A stretch of 64,000 nucleotides of DNA from Gammaproteobacteria bacterium (GTDB lineage Bacteria > Pseudomonadota > Gammaproteobacteria > DSM-16500). Of this stretch, positions 41,588 to 50,270 are shown piece by piece; position 1 is the stretch's first letter, and every line of letters begins with the position of its first letter. The position numbers were made by a program, and so were the translations under genes. The notes under the pieces were generated by a model, which was not told the DNA's origin, did not search any database, and saw only the letters and a list, made by a program, of their open reading frames with translations. The stretch lies in contig JAJPJI010000024.1 in the NCBI GenBank assembly GCA_021324305.1, positions 25,941-89,940 of the forward strand. The letters are read 5' to 3'.

Positions 41588-42796
41588 ATGACGCGATATT
41601 TGGCGAACAAGCGCATTCTGCTGGGGATTACAGGCAGTATCGCTGCATACAAAAGTCCTGAAATAGTACGGCGGCTCAGAGAATTGGGCGCGGAAGTGCG
41701 TGTGGCAATGACTGAAAATGCCAAACGATTTATAACGCCGTTGACTTTGCAGGCTGTATCAGGCAATCCGGTGCATGAAGAATTATTTGATCTGCATGCT
41801 GAGGCTGCGATGGGCCATATTGAGCTTGCACGCTGGGCGGATGCTGTATTAATTGCGCCTGCTACAGCGGATTTCATGGCCAGGCTTGCAAACGGGATCG
41901 CAGATGATTTACTGACGACGTTATGCATTGCGACCCAGGCTCCGGTAGCAGTTGCTCCAGCCATGAATCAGGCCATGTGGAAGCATATGCTGACCCAGGA
42001 AAACCTTCGGACATTAAAAGCCAGGAACATTCAGGTATTCGGACCGACGGAAGGCAGCCAGGCATGCGGTGATGTCGGACCAGGTCGGCTGATTGAGCCA
42101 GTTGAGATTGTTGAACTGCTAAGCAGGCTGTTTATGACGGGCTCCATGTCAGGACTTAAAGTGCTGATTACCGCTGGTCCAACCCATGAAGCAATTGATC
42201 CTGTGCGGTTTATTACAAATGGCAGCTCCGGCAAGATGGGTTTTGCGCTTGCTGAAGCCGCACGTGAAGCAGGGGCATCAGTGACGCTTGTCAGCGGACC
42301 TGTCAGTATTCCAAAGCCGCAGCATATCGAGTGTCTCTCTGTTGTGAGTGCGCTCGACATGTATGAAGCGGTAATGAGAAAAGTTTCTGATTATGATATC
42401 TTTCTTGCGGTTGCTGCGGTGGGCGATTATCGCTGTAAAGTCGTGGCAGAACAAAAAATACATAAAGACCAGTCCGCGATGATGCTGGAACTGGAGCGAA
42501 ATCCTGATATCGTCGGCAGTGTGGGAGACTTGTCTCCCAGGCCATTCATTGTCGGATTTGCTGCCGAGACTGAAAACGTGCTGGAGCAGGCTGAAGCCAA
42601 GCGCAAGCGTAAAAACATGGACATGATTATTGCCAATCATGTTGGCGGCGGGGCCGCCATGGGCGCAGATGAGAATACGGTGACAGTATTTGGCCTGAAA
42701 CGGACAGTTTCCTTGCCTCCGACGCTTAAAACCAGATTGGCCAGGCAACTGATCGAAATGATAGCTATCGAATATCAAAGTAAACAGAAAATGTAA
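41588..42796 (+). CDS. coaBC: Bifunctional phosphopantothenoylcysteine decarboxylase/synthetase CoaBC
   Basis: This cytoplasmic enzyme carries out two steps of coenzyme A synthesis. The CoaC flavoprotein half (residues 1-180) shows [39 protein letters not shown] and the active-site PAMNQAMW. The CoaB half (about 185-400) shows [45 protein letters not shown]-type MDMIIANHV and the terminal helix. The ATG at 41588 gives 402 aa; an upstream in-frame ATG at 41573 is possible. It is followed by dut and algC. Confidence 0.97.
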   Translation: MTRYLANKRILLGITGSIAAYKSPEIVRRLRELGAEVRVAMTENAKRFITPLTLQAVSGNPVHEELFDLHAEAAMGHIELARWADAVLIAPATADFMARLANGIADDLLTTLCIATQAPVAVAPAMNQAMWKHMLTQENLRTLKARNIQVFGPTEGSQACGDVGPGRLIEPVEIVELLSRLFMTGSMSGLKVLITAGPTHEAIDPVRFITNGSSGKMGFALAEAAREAGASVTLVSGPVSIPKPQHIECLSVVSALDMYEAVMRKVSDYDIFLAVAAVGDYRCKVVAEQKIHKDQSAMMLELERNPDIVGSVGDLSPRPFIVGFAAETENVLEQAEAKRKRKNMDMIIANHVGGGAAMGADENTVTVFGLKRTVSLPPTLKTRLARQLIEMIAIEYQSKQKM

Positions 42797-42830
42797 GCGG
42801 ATCCCTACAATAGGAAAGGCACAGCAGACT

Positions 42831-43343
42831 ATGACAGAAAAATTAATGCAGTCAGAAGCAGTAATCATGCCGCGAGACAACACGGTTTCTACACCTGTTC
42901 AATTAAAAATCCTGGACGAACGCATCGGTAAGGAATTTCCTTTGCCGCGTTATGAAACTGCAGATGCTGCAGGTCTTGATTTGCGAGCCTGTCTTGAAAA
43001 ATCATTGACGATAGAACCGGGCCAAACTCATCTCATTCCAACCGGTATATCTATTTACATAGCAGACTCGCAGATTGCAGCAGTTATCTTGCCGCGGTCC
43101 GGGTTAGGCCATAAACATGGTCTGGTGCTGGGAAATCTGGTTGGCTTGATCGACGCGGATTACCAGGGTCCGCTGATGGTGTCATGCTGGAACCGAGGTC
43201 AGTCTGCCTATACGATTGAACCGGGTGATCGTATCGCGCAATTGGTTTTTTTGCCGATTGTTCGTACGCATTTCAATGTTGTCGCTGATTTCGCAACCAC
43301 TCAACGTGGCTCCGGCGGCTTTGGCCATTCAGGAAAAAATTAA
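42831..43343 (+). CDS. dut: dUTP diphosphatase
   Basis: This trimeric dUTPase hydrolyses dUTP to dUMP. The 170-aa protein contains the five family motifs, including [37 protein letters not shown] and [10 protein letters not shown] at the C-terminus. It has about 18 extra N-terminal residues compared with E. coli Dut; an internal ATG (MPRDNTV, 42867) could be the true start. Its stop is immediately followed by the algC ATG. Confidence 0.96.
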   Translation: MTEKLMQSEAVIMPRDNTVSTPVQLKILDERIGKEFPLPRYETADAAGLDLRACLEKSLTIEPGQTHLIPTGISIYIADSQIAAVILPRSGLGHKHGLVLGNLVGLIDADYQGPLMVSCWNRGQSAYTIEPGDRIAQLVFLPIVRTHFNVVADFATTQRGSGGFGHSGKN

Positions 43344-44738
43344 ATGCTGGAAGAGCGCACGGCAATACTGGATCCATCGATATTTCGCAGCTATGACATA
43401 CGCGGCATAGTTGGCAAGACGTTGACACAAGAAAGCGTCTATCTGATTGGCAAGGCCGTGGGTTCGTACTTGCTGGATCACGGTGAAAACCAGGCTGCTG
43501 TGGCTCGGGATGGACGCAAGTCCAGTCCGGAACTGGTAAAATCATTAATCGACGGTCTGCGTTCTTCAGGTTGTCATGTGATTGATATTGGCATGGTTCC
43601 AACGCCGCTTCTCTATTATGCAACACATATACTGGAAACGCGCTCCGGCGTCATGCTGACCGGAAGCCACAATCCATCTGAATACAATGGCCTGAAAATA
43701 GTGGCGCAGGGGACAACACTTTCAGAAGAGAGTATTAAAAATCTCTATCATCGGATCATGAATCACCGGCTGTATGATGGCCATGGTTCGTATAAGGTAA
43801 TGGATATACAGGAACATTATATTGCCAATCTCGCCCAGAATATTCATCTGGATCGTCCTTTGAGCATTGTGATTGACGCTGGCAACGGTGTGACTGGCTC
43901 ATTGGCGCCCAGGTTATTTCGGGCGCTGGGCTGTGAAGTTCATGAATTATTTTGTGACATTGATGGACGGTTCCCTAATCATCATCCAGATCCCAGCCAG
44001 GATGAGAATTTACAGGATTTAATCCATGCCGTGCGTGAAATGCGCGTTGATCTTGGTCTTGCTTTCGATGGTGACGGCGACCGTCTGGGGGTCGTGACTG
44101 GAAATGGCCAGATTATTTCATCTGACCGGCTGCTGATGTTGTTTTCGAGCGCGCTGCTGGCGGAATATCCGTGTGCAAAGATAATTTTTGATGTGAAGTG
44201 TTCCAATAATCTTGCAGCATTGATTCGAAAGCATGGCGGCGAACCCATCATGTGGAAAACAGGACACTCATTGATAAAGGCAAAGCTTGCTGAAACACAG
44301 GCCCAGCTGGCTGGAGAAATGAGCGGGCATATCTTCTTCAAGGATCGCTGGTATGGTTTTGATGACGCCTTGTATGCCGGCGCAAGGCTTCTGGAAATTG
44401 TCGCTCATGAACATGAAGATATCGACACATTATTTGCCGCCATTCCAAACAGTCTGATTACCCCTGAGCTCAAGGTTGCGGTTGCTGAAAATGAGAAATT
44501 TCAATTGATGCAGCAACTCATTGATAGTGCCAATTTTGCTGATGCGAAAGAAGTTAATATGATAGACGGATTGCGCGTTTCTTTTGCCGACGGCTGGGGC
44601 CTGGTGCGTCCATCCAATACGTCCCCTTATCTGATTCTTCGCTTTGAAGCAATCAGTGAAAATAATCTCAGGAATATTCAGGCACTGTTTCGCGAGTGGA
44701 TTTTTTCGGTCAGGCCGGATTTGGCGCTGCCATTCTAG
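43344..44738 (+). CDS. algC: Phosphomannomutase/phosphoglucomutase
   Basis: This is an alpha-D-phosphohexomutase of 464 aa, interconverting mannose- or glucose-1- and 6-phosphates for LPS and exopolysaccharide precursors. It has an N-terminal IFRSYDIRGIVGKTLT, the catalytic phosphoserine loop MLTGSHNPSEYNGLK, the metal loop AFDGDGDRLGVV, the sugar-binding GEMSGHIFFKDRW and the phosphate-binding RPSNTSPYLILRFE. The ATG directly follows the dut stop. The coaBC-dut-algC order is also found in Pseudomonas. Confidence 0.96.
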   Translation: MLEERTAILDPSIFRSYDIRGIVGKTLTQESVYLIGKAVGSYLLDHGENQAAVARDGRKSSPELVKSLIDGLRSSGCHVIDIGMVPTPLLYYATHILETRSGVMLTGSHNPSEYNGLKIVAQGTTLSEESIKNLYHRIMNHRLYDGHGSYKVMDIQEHYIANLAQNIHLDRPLSIVIDAGNGVTGSLAPRLFRALGCEVHELFCDIDGRFPNHHPDPSQDENLQDLIHAVREMRVDLGLAFDGDGDRLGVVTGNGQIISSDRLLMLFSSALLAEYPCAKIIFDVKCSNNLAALIRKHGGEPIMWKTGHSLIKAKLAETQAQLAGEMSGHIFFKDRWYGFDDALYAGARLLEIVAHEHEDIDTLFAAIPNSLITPELKVAVAENEKFQLMQQLIDSANFADAKEVNMIDGLRVSFADGWGLVRPSNTSPYLILRFEAISENNLRNIQALFREWIFSVRPDLALPF

Positions 44739-44763
44739 GCTAACTAAGCTTTTTGGTGAGGGT

Positions 44764-45981
44764 ATGCAGACATCATCACATGATATTGTTATTGTCGGTG
44801 GAGGCATGGCAGGAACTGCTCTGGCATGCGCGCTGGCTCAGAAGACATCCTTGTCGGTTGTTATCCTGGAAGCGCAATCTCATGTTCATCCCTGGTCTCG
44901 TTCGCACTATTATCATCGAGTCAGCGCAATTGCTCCCTCTTCACGGCGAATATTTCAATCCATGCAGGTTTGGGATGCTATGCAAGCCAAACGCGTGAGT
45001 CCTTTTACAGAAATCCAGGTATGGGACGCAATGGCTAAAAGTGAAATACGATTCGACAGTACGGAAATTGCTGAGCCGGTGCTTGGCTATATTATCGAAA
45101 ATAATCTCATGCAGTCTGTTCTTGAAGAGGCTGTCAGGCAATTCCCCCAGATTGAATTCATTTCATCAGTCAAGTTAACAGATTTCCATGAAACCGGGAA
45201 TGGAGTAGAGATTGCCGCACATGATGGACGAAAATTCCGGGCCAAATTGGCAATTGCTGCTGATGGTGCAAGCTCCTGGCTGCGGCAGCAGACGGGAATA
45301 GAGTTGGACAAATTTGATTATGAACAGGAAGCCATTGTTGCAACGGTGAAAACGTCCCTGCCGCATGCGAAAGTGGCTAGACAGGTTTTCCTGCAGACCG
45401 GCCCGCTCGCGTTTTTGCCTTTGGCACAAGAAAATGCCTCTTCCATTGTCTGGTCATTGCCTGTCGAAGAAGCTAAAAAGATGATGGCGCTGGATGATGA
45501 GCCATTTCAGTATGAACTGGGCAAGGCATTTGATTATCGTCTTGGCGAGGTAATAAAAATTGAACGACGTCATTCGTTTCCTCTGTATAAACAGCAAGTC
45601 AGGCAATATACAAGATCCCGGGTTGTTTTGGTTGGCGATGCGGCACACACAGTACATCCTCTGGCCGGACAAGGTGTGAACATGGGCTTGCTGGATGCCG
45701 CGAGCCTGGCTGAAATATTAATTGATGCGGTGAATAATCGCCGGGATTTTTCCAGTACAGTTAACTTGCGCCGTTATGAGCGCTGGCGCAAAGCTGACAA
45801 TTTGCCCATGCTTGCCGGCGTAGATGTGATAAAGGCTTTATTTGCCAGCGAGAAATCATCCATACAAAGTATGCGTTCATTTGGATTGTCAGCAACCAGC
45901 CGCTGCAAGTGGATCAAGAATGTCTTCACTCGTCACGCCGTCGGCAATCGCGATGGCTTGCCTGTGATGGCGAGAGGGTAA
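44764..45981 (+). CDS. UbiH/UbiF/VisC-family FAD monooxygenase
   Basis: This flavin-dependent hydroxylase acts in ubiquinone biosynthesis. From the ATG at 44764 (MQTSSHDIVIVGGGMAG) it has 405 aa. It shows the FAD dinucleotide motif IVGGGMAGTALACALA, the DG motif AKLAIAADGASSWLRQ and the GD motif VLVGDAAHTVHPLAGQGVNM. Which ring position it hydroxylates (UbiH, UbiF or UbiI) cannot be told from this sequence alone. A GGTGAGGGT sequence precedes the start. The gene follows algC after 25 bases. Confidence 0.93.
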   Translation: MQTSSHDIVIVGGGMAGTALACALAQKTSLSVVILEAQSHVHPWSRSHYYHRVSAIAPSSRRIFQSMQVWDAMQAKRVSPFTEIQVWDAMAKSEIRFDSTEIAEPVLGYIIENNLMQSVLEEAVRQFPQIEFISSVKLTDFHETGNGVEIAAHDGRKFRAKLAIAADGASSWLRQQTGIELDKFDYEQEAIVATVKTSLPHAKVARQVFLQTGPLAFLPLAQENASSIVWSLPVEEAKKMMALDDEPFQYELGKAFDYRLGEVIKIERRHSFPLYKQQVRQYTRSRVVLVGDAAHTVHPLAGQGVNMGLLDAASLAEILIDAVNNRRDFSSTVNLRRYERWRKADNLPMLAGVDVIKALFASEKSSIQSMRSFGLSATSRCKWIKNVFTRHAVGNRDGLPVMARG

Positions 45982-46022
45982 GCAACAAATTGTCCTCTGT
46001 TCTCTCTCGCTATGCTCACCTT

Positions 46023-46318
46023 GCTCATGATTGTATAGGTTAGGTAATTCATTGATGAATTATAGCTTGATTTATTAACTTCACCTGACTATGAACGTCT
46101 GGGTGTTAAATGAATATGCACATCGTCATACTTCATTGTTAGCTCGAGGCCAGGGATAGTATCCTTACAGACGAAACTGCATCCTGCGATCAAGCGGCAC
46201 ATCCTTGTGCCGCACGGTCTGTAAGGATACTATCCCTGGCCTCGAGCTAACAATGAAGCAGAAGATGAAGTTAATAAATCAAGATTTAATGTAACCTGTA
46301 CAATCATGATGCATTAAC
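46023..46318. repeat. Nested inverted-repeat element with 42-bp perfect arms
   Basis: Two perfect 42-base arms (46131-46172 and 46217-46258) surround a 44-base centre that has its own hairpin (GCGGCAC/GTGCCGC, 46194-46213). Outside the arms, CTTGATTTATTAACTTCA and CATGATTGTA-AGGTTA are repeated in inverted orientation with mismatches, giving a larger symmetric unit of about 290 bases. It fills the gap between the convergent UbiH-family gene and the paralog operon and has no ORF. A diverged, shorter relative is at 58404-58506. It may be a non-autonomous mobile element or a folded RNA, and could also terminate transcription from both sides. Confidence 0.85.
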
Positions 46319-46324
46319 AGAAAA

Positions 46325-48286
46325 TCAGAGCCCCTTCATCGAAGCAGAAGATTTAACCGCAGCAACAGGTAGTAACACGGAATATTCCGCCAATTTTTTA
46401 CAAAAAGCACCGAGTTTTCCTGGTTGTGCAGTCGGGCGGCCAGAAAAGAATGTTAAGCCACTGCCAGGTTTTGCCGGCAAAGAAGAAACCATTTGCGAAG
46501 ATTCGTGGGCAAGGGATTTTGATGCAGCCATCAGGTTTTGGAAAATGGTTTCCCACTCCATATTGGAATCGTGCAAAGGCCGAATAATATCAAGCAATTT
46601 ATTCAACCAAAGGTTTTCAACGGCTGATAACCCGCAAGAGAGTAAATCTTGCAGCTTGATTTGAATGTTCCAGATAAATCGTCTTATCACGCACTCACGC
46701 ATGGTTTCAGGTTCCATATTCGCGTGAATCGCCATGAGAGCAATGTCTCTCATGATATGCTCAAATGAATCAGGATAACCGGTCATTCTGCTTGGCCTCC
46801 CATCAAAGATGTCGCTTAATCGTTTAGCCAGCATCTTTGTGTAAATGGACGGGAGATGGGCGGGATTCACATCTGCTATCGAGAGATCACCTTGCAGTAT
46901 TCCCTGACAGATGTAAGGGTCGCCGCAAATCATCTCTACAGATTTGTCGGAGATCAGGGTCAGGTCATTGAGAGTCATATTTTTATGTAAAATCAGGGAC
47001 TGTATGTTTGGTTTGAGCAAATTCCTGCGCGTTTCGACGTCAAGAAAAATGATATCGGTTAATTTGAAGCACTGGTGTTTGATCAGGTTGGCGATATCTT
47101 TATCGAGCAGGAATTCACAGGCATCCGGATTGATATATTGCAGTCTGATCCAGTCAATTGGTTCGCTGGAAATATAATCTTGATACAAATCACTTGTCAG
47201 CAGCAGGCAAATGTGAGCAGGCAGTTTTTTTGCGTCAGAAAATAAAAGCCTGTCCCTGTTGATGAGATTGACGATGACGGGATGACAAAGAACTTTCAGC
47301 TGTTGAGCATCGATGCCTATTACGTCGGAAAAATTGAGGCGAGTGCGAAGCAGTGAAAAGTAACTGGTCAATACACGCAATTCATATTCATTCAAATCGA
47401 TAATGACATGAAGAGGACAAATCTGTTCTCTCAACAGGCTCCTGGATATTGGCAAGAGTAATTTTTCAATTTGATTTTCATTTAGTGTTGCAATTTTCTC
47501 GAGAGTGATTGTTCCGTTGGCCAGCAAGTCCAGATAGACTTGATCCGTGACCAGCCATTTAAGATGTCTGTTTTTTTCGGCGAGGTCTATCACAGATTCT
47601 GCGGCGCGGCCGGCGCTAGCCAGATATCGGTAGACGAATTCCCCGGCTTGTTCACAGGCGGCATTCATGGCGGCCGGAATATGTCGCATCATCAGATCGT
47701 CTTCGAAATAATAAGTATCAGGTATGGGCTTGAAATCCAGGATGGTAACTTTGCGCGTTTCATCAGGAAGACGCACGAGGATGTCGAGGCGGATAAATTC
47801 TTCGCCGTTAAGCCGGATTAATTTTCCTGTATATATGCTGTTTTCACAGTAAATATTTTGCCAGGGATGTTGATAAGTCTCAGGTCTGGGTGTGATAGTC
47901 CTGAAAACGGTTTTATCATTTTTCGAGCTGATAACGCGTTTTTTGATTTTTTCGGGGCGCCACGAAAAATCACGAGAACTTTTACCTGTCTTGGCTGCGG
48001 CGGTATCAATTGCTTTGGTTGTCAGGTCAATAATGTAACGCTGAACGTCACCAATGGTGACGTTGGCATTTTTATCATTGTATGTTTCCAGTCTCTGCAG
48101 AAATTCCTGCGGACGCATCAGGCATTTGTAAAGGAAATGAAATTCATTGTCGGAATCAAGCGGTTTTTTGAGTACGGATTTAAGATTTTTTACCGCTTCC
48201 CTTAAAGTATCCGGATTGACAGGAAATTCAAGCAGATGGCTGATAGAGCCTTCAATAAATTCCTGCTGCGCGCGAGAAAGAGCCAT
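46325..48286 (-). CDS. Large repeat protein, paralog 3 of 3 (653 aa)
   Basis: This is the third gene of a tandem paralogous family; the function is unknown. The N-terminal module (residues 1-~110) shares with its neighbours the pattern ISHLLEFPVNP, FLYKCLMRPQEFLQRLE and NVTIGDVQRYII. A strand-rich middle follows (TGKLIRLNGEEFIRLDILV). From about residue 240 there is a run of degenerate 25-30-residue helical repeats, recognisable by LVTDQVYLDLLANGTITLEK, LCHPVIVNLINRDRLLFSDA and LLDKDIANLIKHQCFKL. The C-terminus is Ser/Ala-rich (PVAAVKSSASMKGL). No signal peptide or membrane helix is seen. It starts 15 bases after the stop of paralog 2. It resembles alpha-solenoid proteins of Legionella and Coxiella, but I know no characterised member. 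Confidence 0.8.
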   Translation of the reverse strand: MALSRAQQEFIEGSISHLLEFPVNPDTLREAVKNLKSVLKKPLDSDNEFHFLYKCLMRPQEFLQRLETYNDKNANVTIGDVQRYIIDLTTKAIDTAAAKTGKSSRDFSWRPEKIKKRVISSKNDKTVFRTITPRPETYQHPWQNIYCENSIYTGKLIRLNGEEFIRLDILVRLPDETRKVTILDFKPIPDTYYFEDDLMMRHIPAAMNAACEQAGEFVYRYLASAGRAAESVIDLAEKNRHLKWLVTDQVYLDLLANGTITLEKIATLNENQIEKLLLPISRSLLREQICPLHVIIDLNEYELRVLTSYFSLLRTRLNFSDVIGIDAQQLKVLCHPVIVNLINRDRLLFSDAKKLPAHICLLLTSDLYQDYISSEPIDWIRLQYINPDACEFLLDKDIANLIKHQCFKLTDIIFLDVETRRNLLKPNIQSLILHKNMTLNDLTLISDKSVEMICGDPYICQGILQGDLSIADVNPAHLPSIYTKMLAKRLSDIFDGRPSRMTGYPDSFEHIMRDIALMAIHANMEPETMRECVIRRFIWNIQIKLQDLLSCGLSAVENLWLNKLLDIIRPLHDSNMEWETIFQNLMAASKSLAHESSQMVSSLPAKPGSGLTFFSGRPTAQPGKLGAFCKKLAEYSVLLPVAAVKSSASMKGL

Positions 48287-48301
48287 GATTTTCTGTCCTG
48301 A

Positions 48302-50182
48302 TTATATATGAAAGAGCATGGTTGGCTGTGTGGTTGTGCTTTCCAAAGGACTTAGTGCAATAATACTGCTGCAAAGAGCCAATGCTTGTGTGTCCGATTC
48401 AGAGATTTTCAACCTTTTTCTTTGATAATGGGATTTGTCATGCGGATTTATTGCGGATTCCCTGTAAAACAGGCTGTTGTTCAGGTAAGGCGTCACATCT
48501 GAATAATTATCCCGGAATCGATTTACCCGCAGTGTCAGCTTGCATTGATGGATAAGCTGGGAAAATACTTCAGACCAGTCGATGGATGTGGCTGTCGCTG
48601 TCGGAGTGATGATTTTTAGCATGTTTTCATAAATGACAGTTTCTGCCTCAGGTTCGGAAATTCGTTTTTCAATATGGTTCCTGAGGTATGAGATGAAATA
48701 GAAAAAGATCCATTCTTTAAACTGATGCAAATGACTATTGCATTCCATGGCAGCGGCAGCAATGTCACTGTCGAGCAGCTTGACAGTGTCAGGGTTGGAA
48801 TCAATCAGGTAAGGGTTTTGATTCAGTATCCAATACAACCGGCTGGCAAATGTGTGGATGTAAAGATAAAAGAGGGCTGTTTGTGGATTTTCTGACTGTT
48901 GCATTGAATCATTGATCATCTCCAGGGTGGTAATGCGATTATTGACGTAGCGAGCGATGTTTTTGTTCAGTAAGGCAAGATGATGATTTTCCCTGATTTT
49001 TGCAAATTGTTCCCAGTTGATATCATTTTTAATAAAAAAAGTGATGTATAAATCACTACACAAAATGTCTTTCAGGTGAATGGGTATGACACATGCCTGC
49101 TGACAGGTGAGTTTGCCTCTCTGAATCAGGCTGGTAACATGCGGATGCACGATGAATTTGCTGCGTCTGTCGCTTATCCCTTTTATCTGCTGCAGATTGA
49201 GCAGGCCTTTTTCGAGTAAGTCATGATAAACAGGATGTGTCAGAACCCGTGCTTCGGCAAGCGTCAGCTTTTCCGCATCAGCGAACATCAGAAGATTTCT
49301 TTTCATCAGGCTGATGATGCCTGGGCGGCATAAAATATCTGCCTGTATATCCGTTATGTTGGTAATGGCCGAAAGTGCCAGCGTTCCTTGATAAAGTAAC
49401 TGATAATAGAATTCATCAGTAATGACAGCTTTTGCAGCCTGAGAGTTTCTTGCCCGGGCAATAGTTTGAAACGAGAATTTGTGCTTTTTGACCAGCGCCG
49501 AAATGGCAGTTTCGGCGGCGCAATTCCTGGCTTCGCGCTCAGCGGGCTCTTTCAATGTTTCTAGATATAGATTTTCTTGCTCGTCGTCGCGAAAGACTTC
49601 GGTGATATCCCTGATTTTAACGGATCGCCTTTGTTCAGCTTTATTGGGAAGGTTAATTATGACATCGACATAGGCGGTGCGTGTGTCTATCTGAAAAGGA
49701 TCATCTTCTTCGGTTTCTACGATCTCAGTGTCAACCTGGATTCTGAGCTCCTGGGCGTAGATTTTCCCGGGAAGAGCTGGCAGCTGCCAGGGATTTTCGC
49801 CGCTATCGACCGGAGCCTGAATACTCGTAAAATCAGTCATCCAGTTTTCTGCCGGAAGGGTAGCCAATACCTGCTCCTTATCCCAGATGCCCAGCACGTG
49901 GCCTGTCTTTAACAAGGATGAATCAATGAAATCAATAATGTGCTGTTGAACTTCGCCTGTCGTGATTTTAGGCCCCTGTTTGAGGAGATTCTGAAAGTGA
50001 GCCTCAGGATGGATGAGACACTGTCTCAACCAGTAGAATGGATGGGATTGCTCGACCGGGTTGGTGAGTGCATATACCAGGCCGGCTTCTTCGTTTGCGA
50101 ATTCATTTTGGTCAGCGCTGAAGTCAAAAAGATGGCTGATGGAATCTTCAATGGTGCGCTTTTGTTCTCCATTTAAAGGCAT
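48302..50182 (-). CDS. Large repeat protein, paralog 2 of 3 (626 aa)
   Basis: This is the second gene of the family. The N-terminus (MPLNGEQKRTIEDSISHLFD) matches paralog 1 closely (MPLSGEQRRIVEESVNHLLE). The shared segments FYWLRQCLIHPEAHFQNLL and KITTGEVQQHIIDFI are followed by a strand-rich segment (GKIYAQELRIQV) and then the repeat array: VITDEFYYQLLYQGTLALSA, LCRPGIISLMKRNLLMFADA, VLTHPVYHDLLEKGLLNLQQ, FIVHPHVTSLIQRGKLTCQQ and LLNKNIARYVNNRITTLEM. The usual unit is about 27 residues: two short helices around a P-x-[VI]-x2-L-[IV] core. An AAGGAGTG ribosome-binding site supports the ATG at 50182. There is no signal peptide or membrane segment. The function is unknown. Confidence 0.8.
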   Translation of the reverse strand: MPLNGEQKRTIEDSISHLFDFSADQNEFANEEAGLVYALTNPVEQSHPFYWLRQCLIHPEAHFQNLLKQGPKITTGEVQQHIIDFIDSSLLKTGHVLGIWDKEQVLATLPAENWMTDFTSIQAPVDSGENPWQLPALPGKIYAQELRIQVDTEIVETEEDDPFQIDTRTAYVDVIINLPNKAEQRRSVKIRDITEVFRDDEQENLYLETLKEPAEREARNCAAETAISALVKKHKFSFQTIARARNSQAAKAVITDEFYYQLLYQGTLALSAITNITDIQADILCRPGIISLMKRNLLMFADAEKLTLAEARVLTHPVYHDLLEKGLLNLQQIKGISDRRSKFIVHPHVTSLIQRGKLTCQQACVIPIHLKDILCSDLYITFFIKNDINWEQFAKIRENHHLALLNKNIARYVNNRITTLEMINDSMQQSENPQTALFYLYIHTFASRLYWILNQNPYLIDSNPDTVKLLDSDIAAAAMECNSHLHQFKEWIFFYFISYLRNHIEKRISEPEAETVIYENMLKIITPTATATSIDWSEVFSQLIHQCKLTLRVNRFRDNYSDVTPYLNNSLFYRESAINPHDKSHYQRKRLKISESDTQALALCSSIIALSPLESTTTQPTMLFHI

Positions 50183-50270
50183 GGTTTCACTCCTTATGTA
50201 AAATGATACTTTTAATCATTCGCGGTTTGATGACTGTTTGCAGACGATGTCACGCCGCAAGCCAGCTGAT

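Noticed and set aside
46131..46258. CRISPR-like or insertion-sequence interpretation of the palindrome
   Set aside because: There are only two arms in inverted orientation, no spacers between direct repeats, and no transposase ORF inside.
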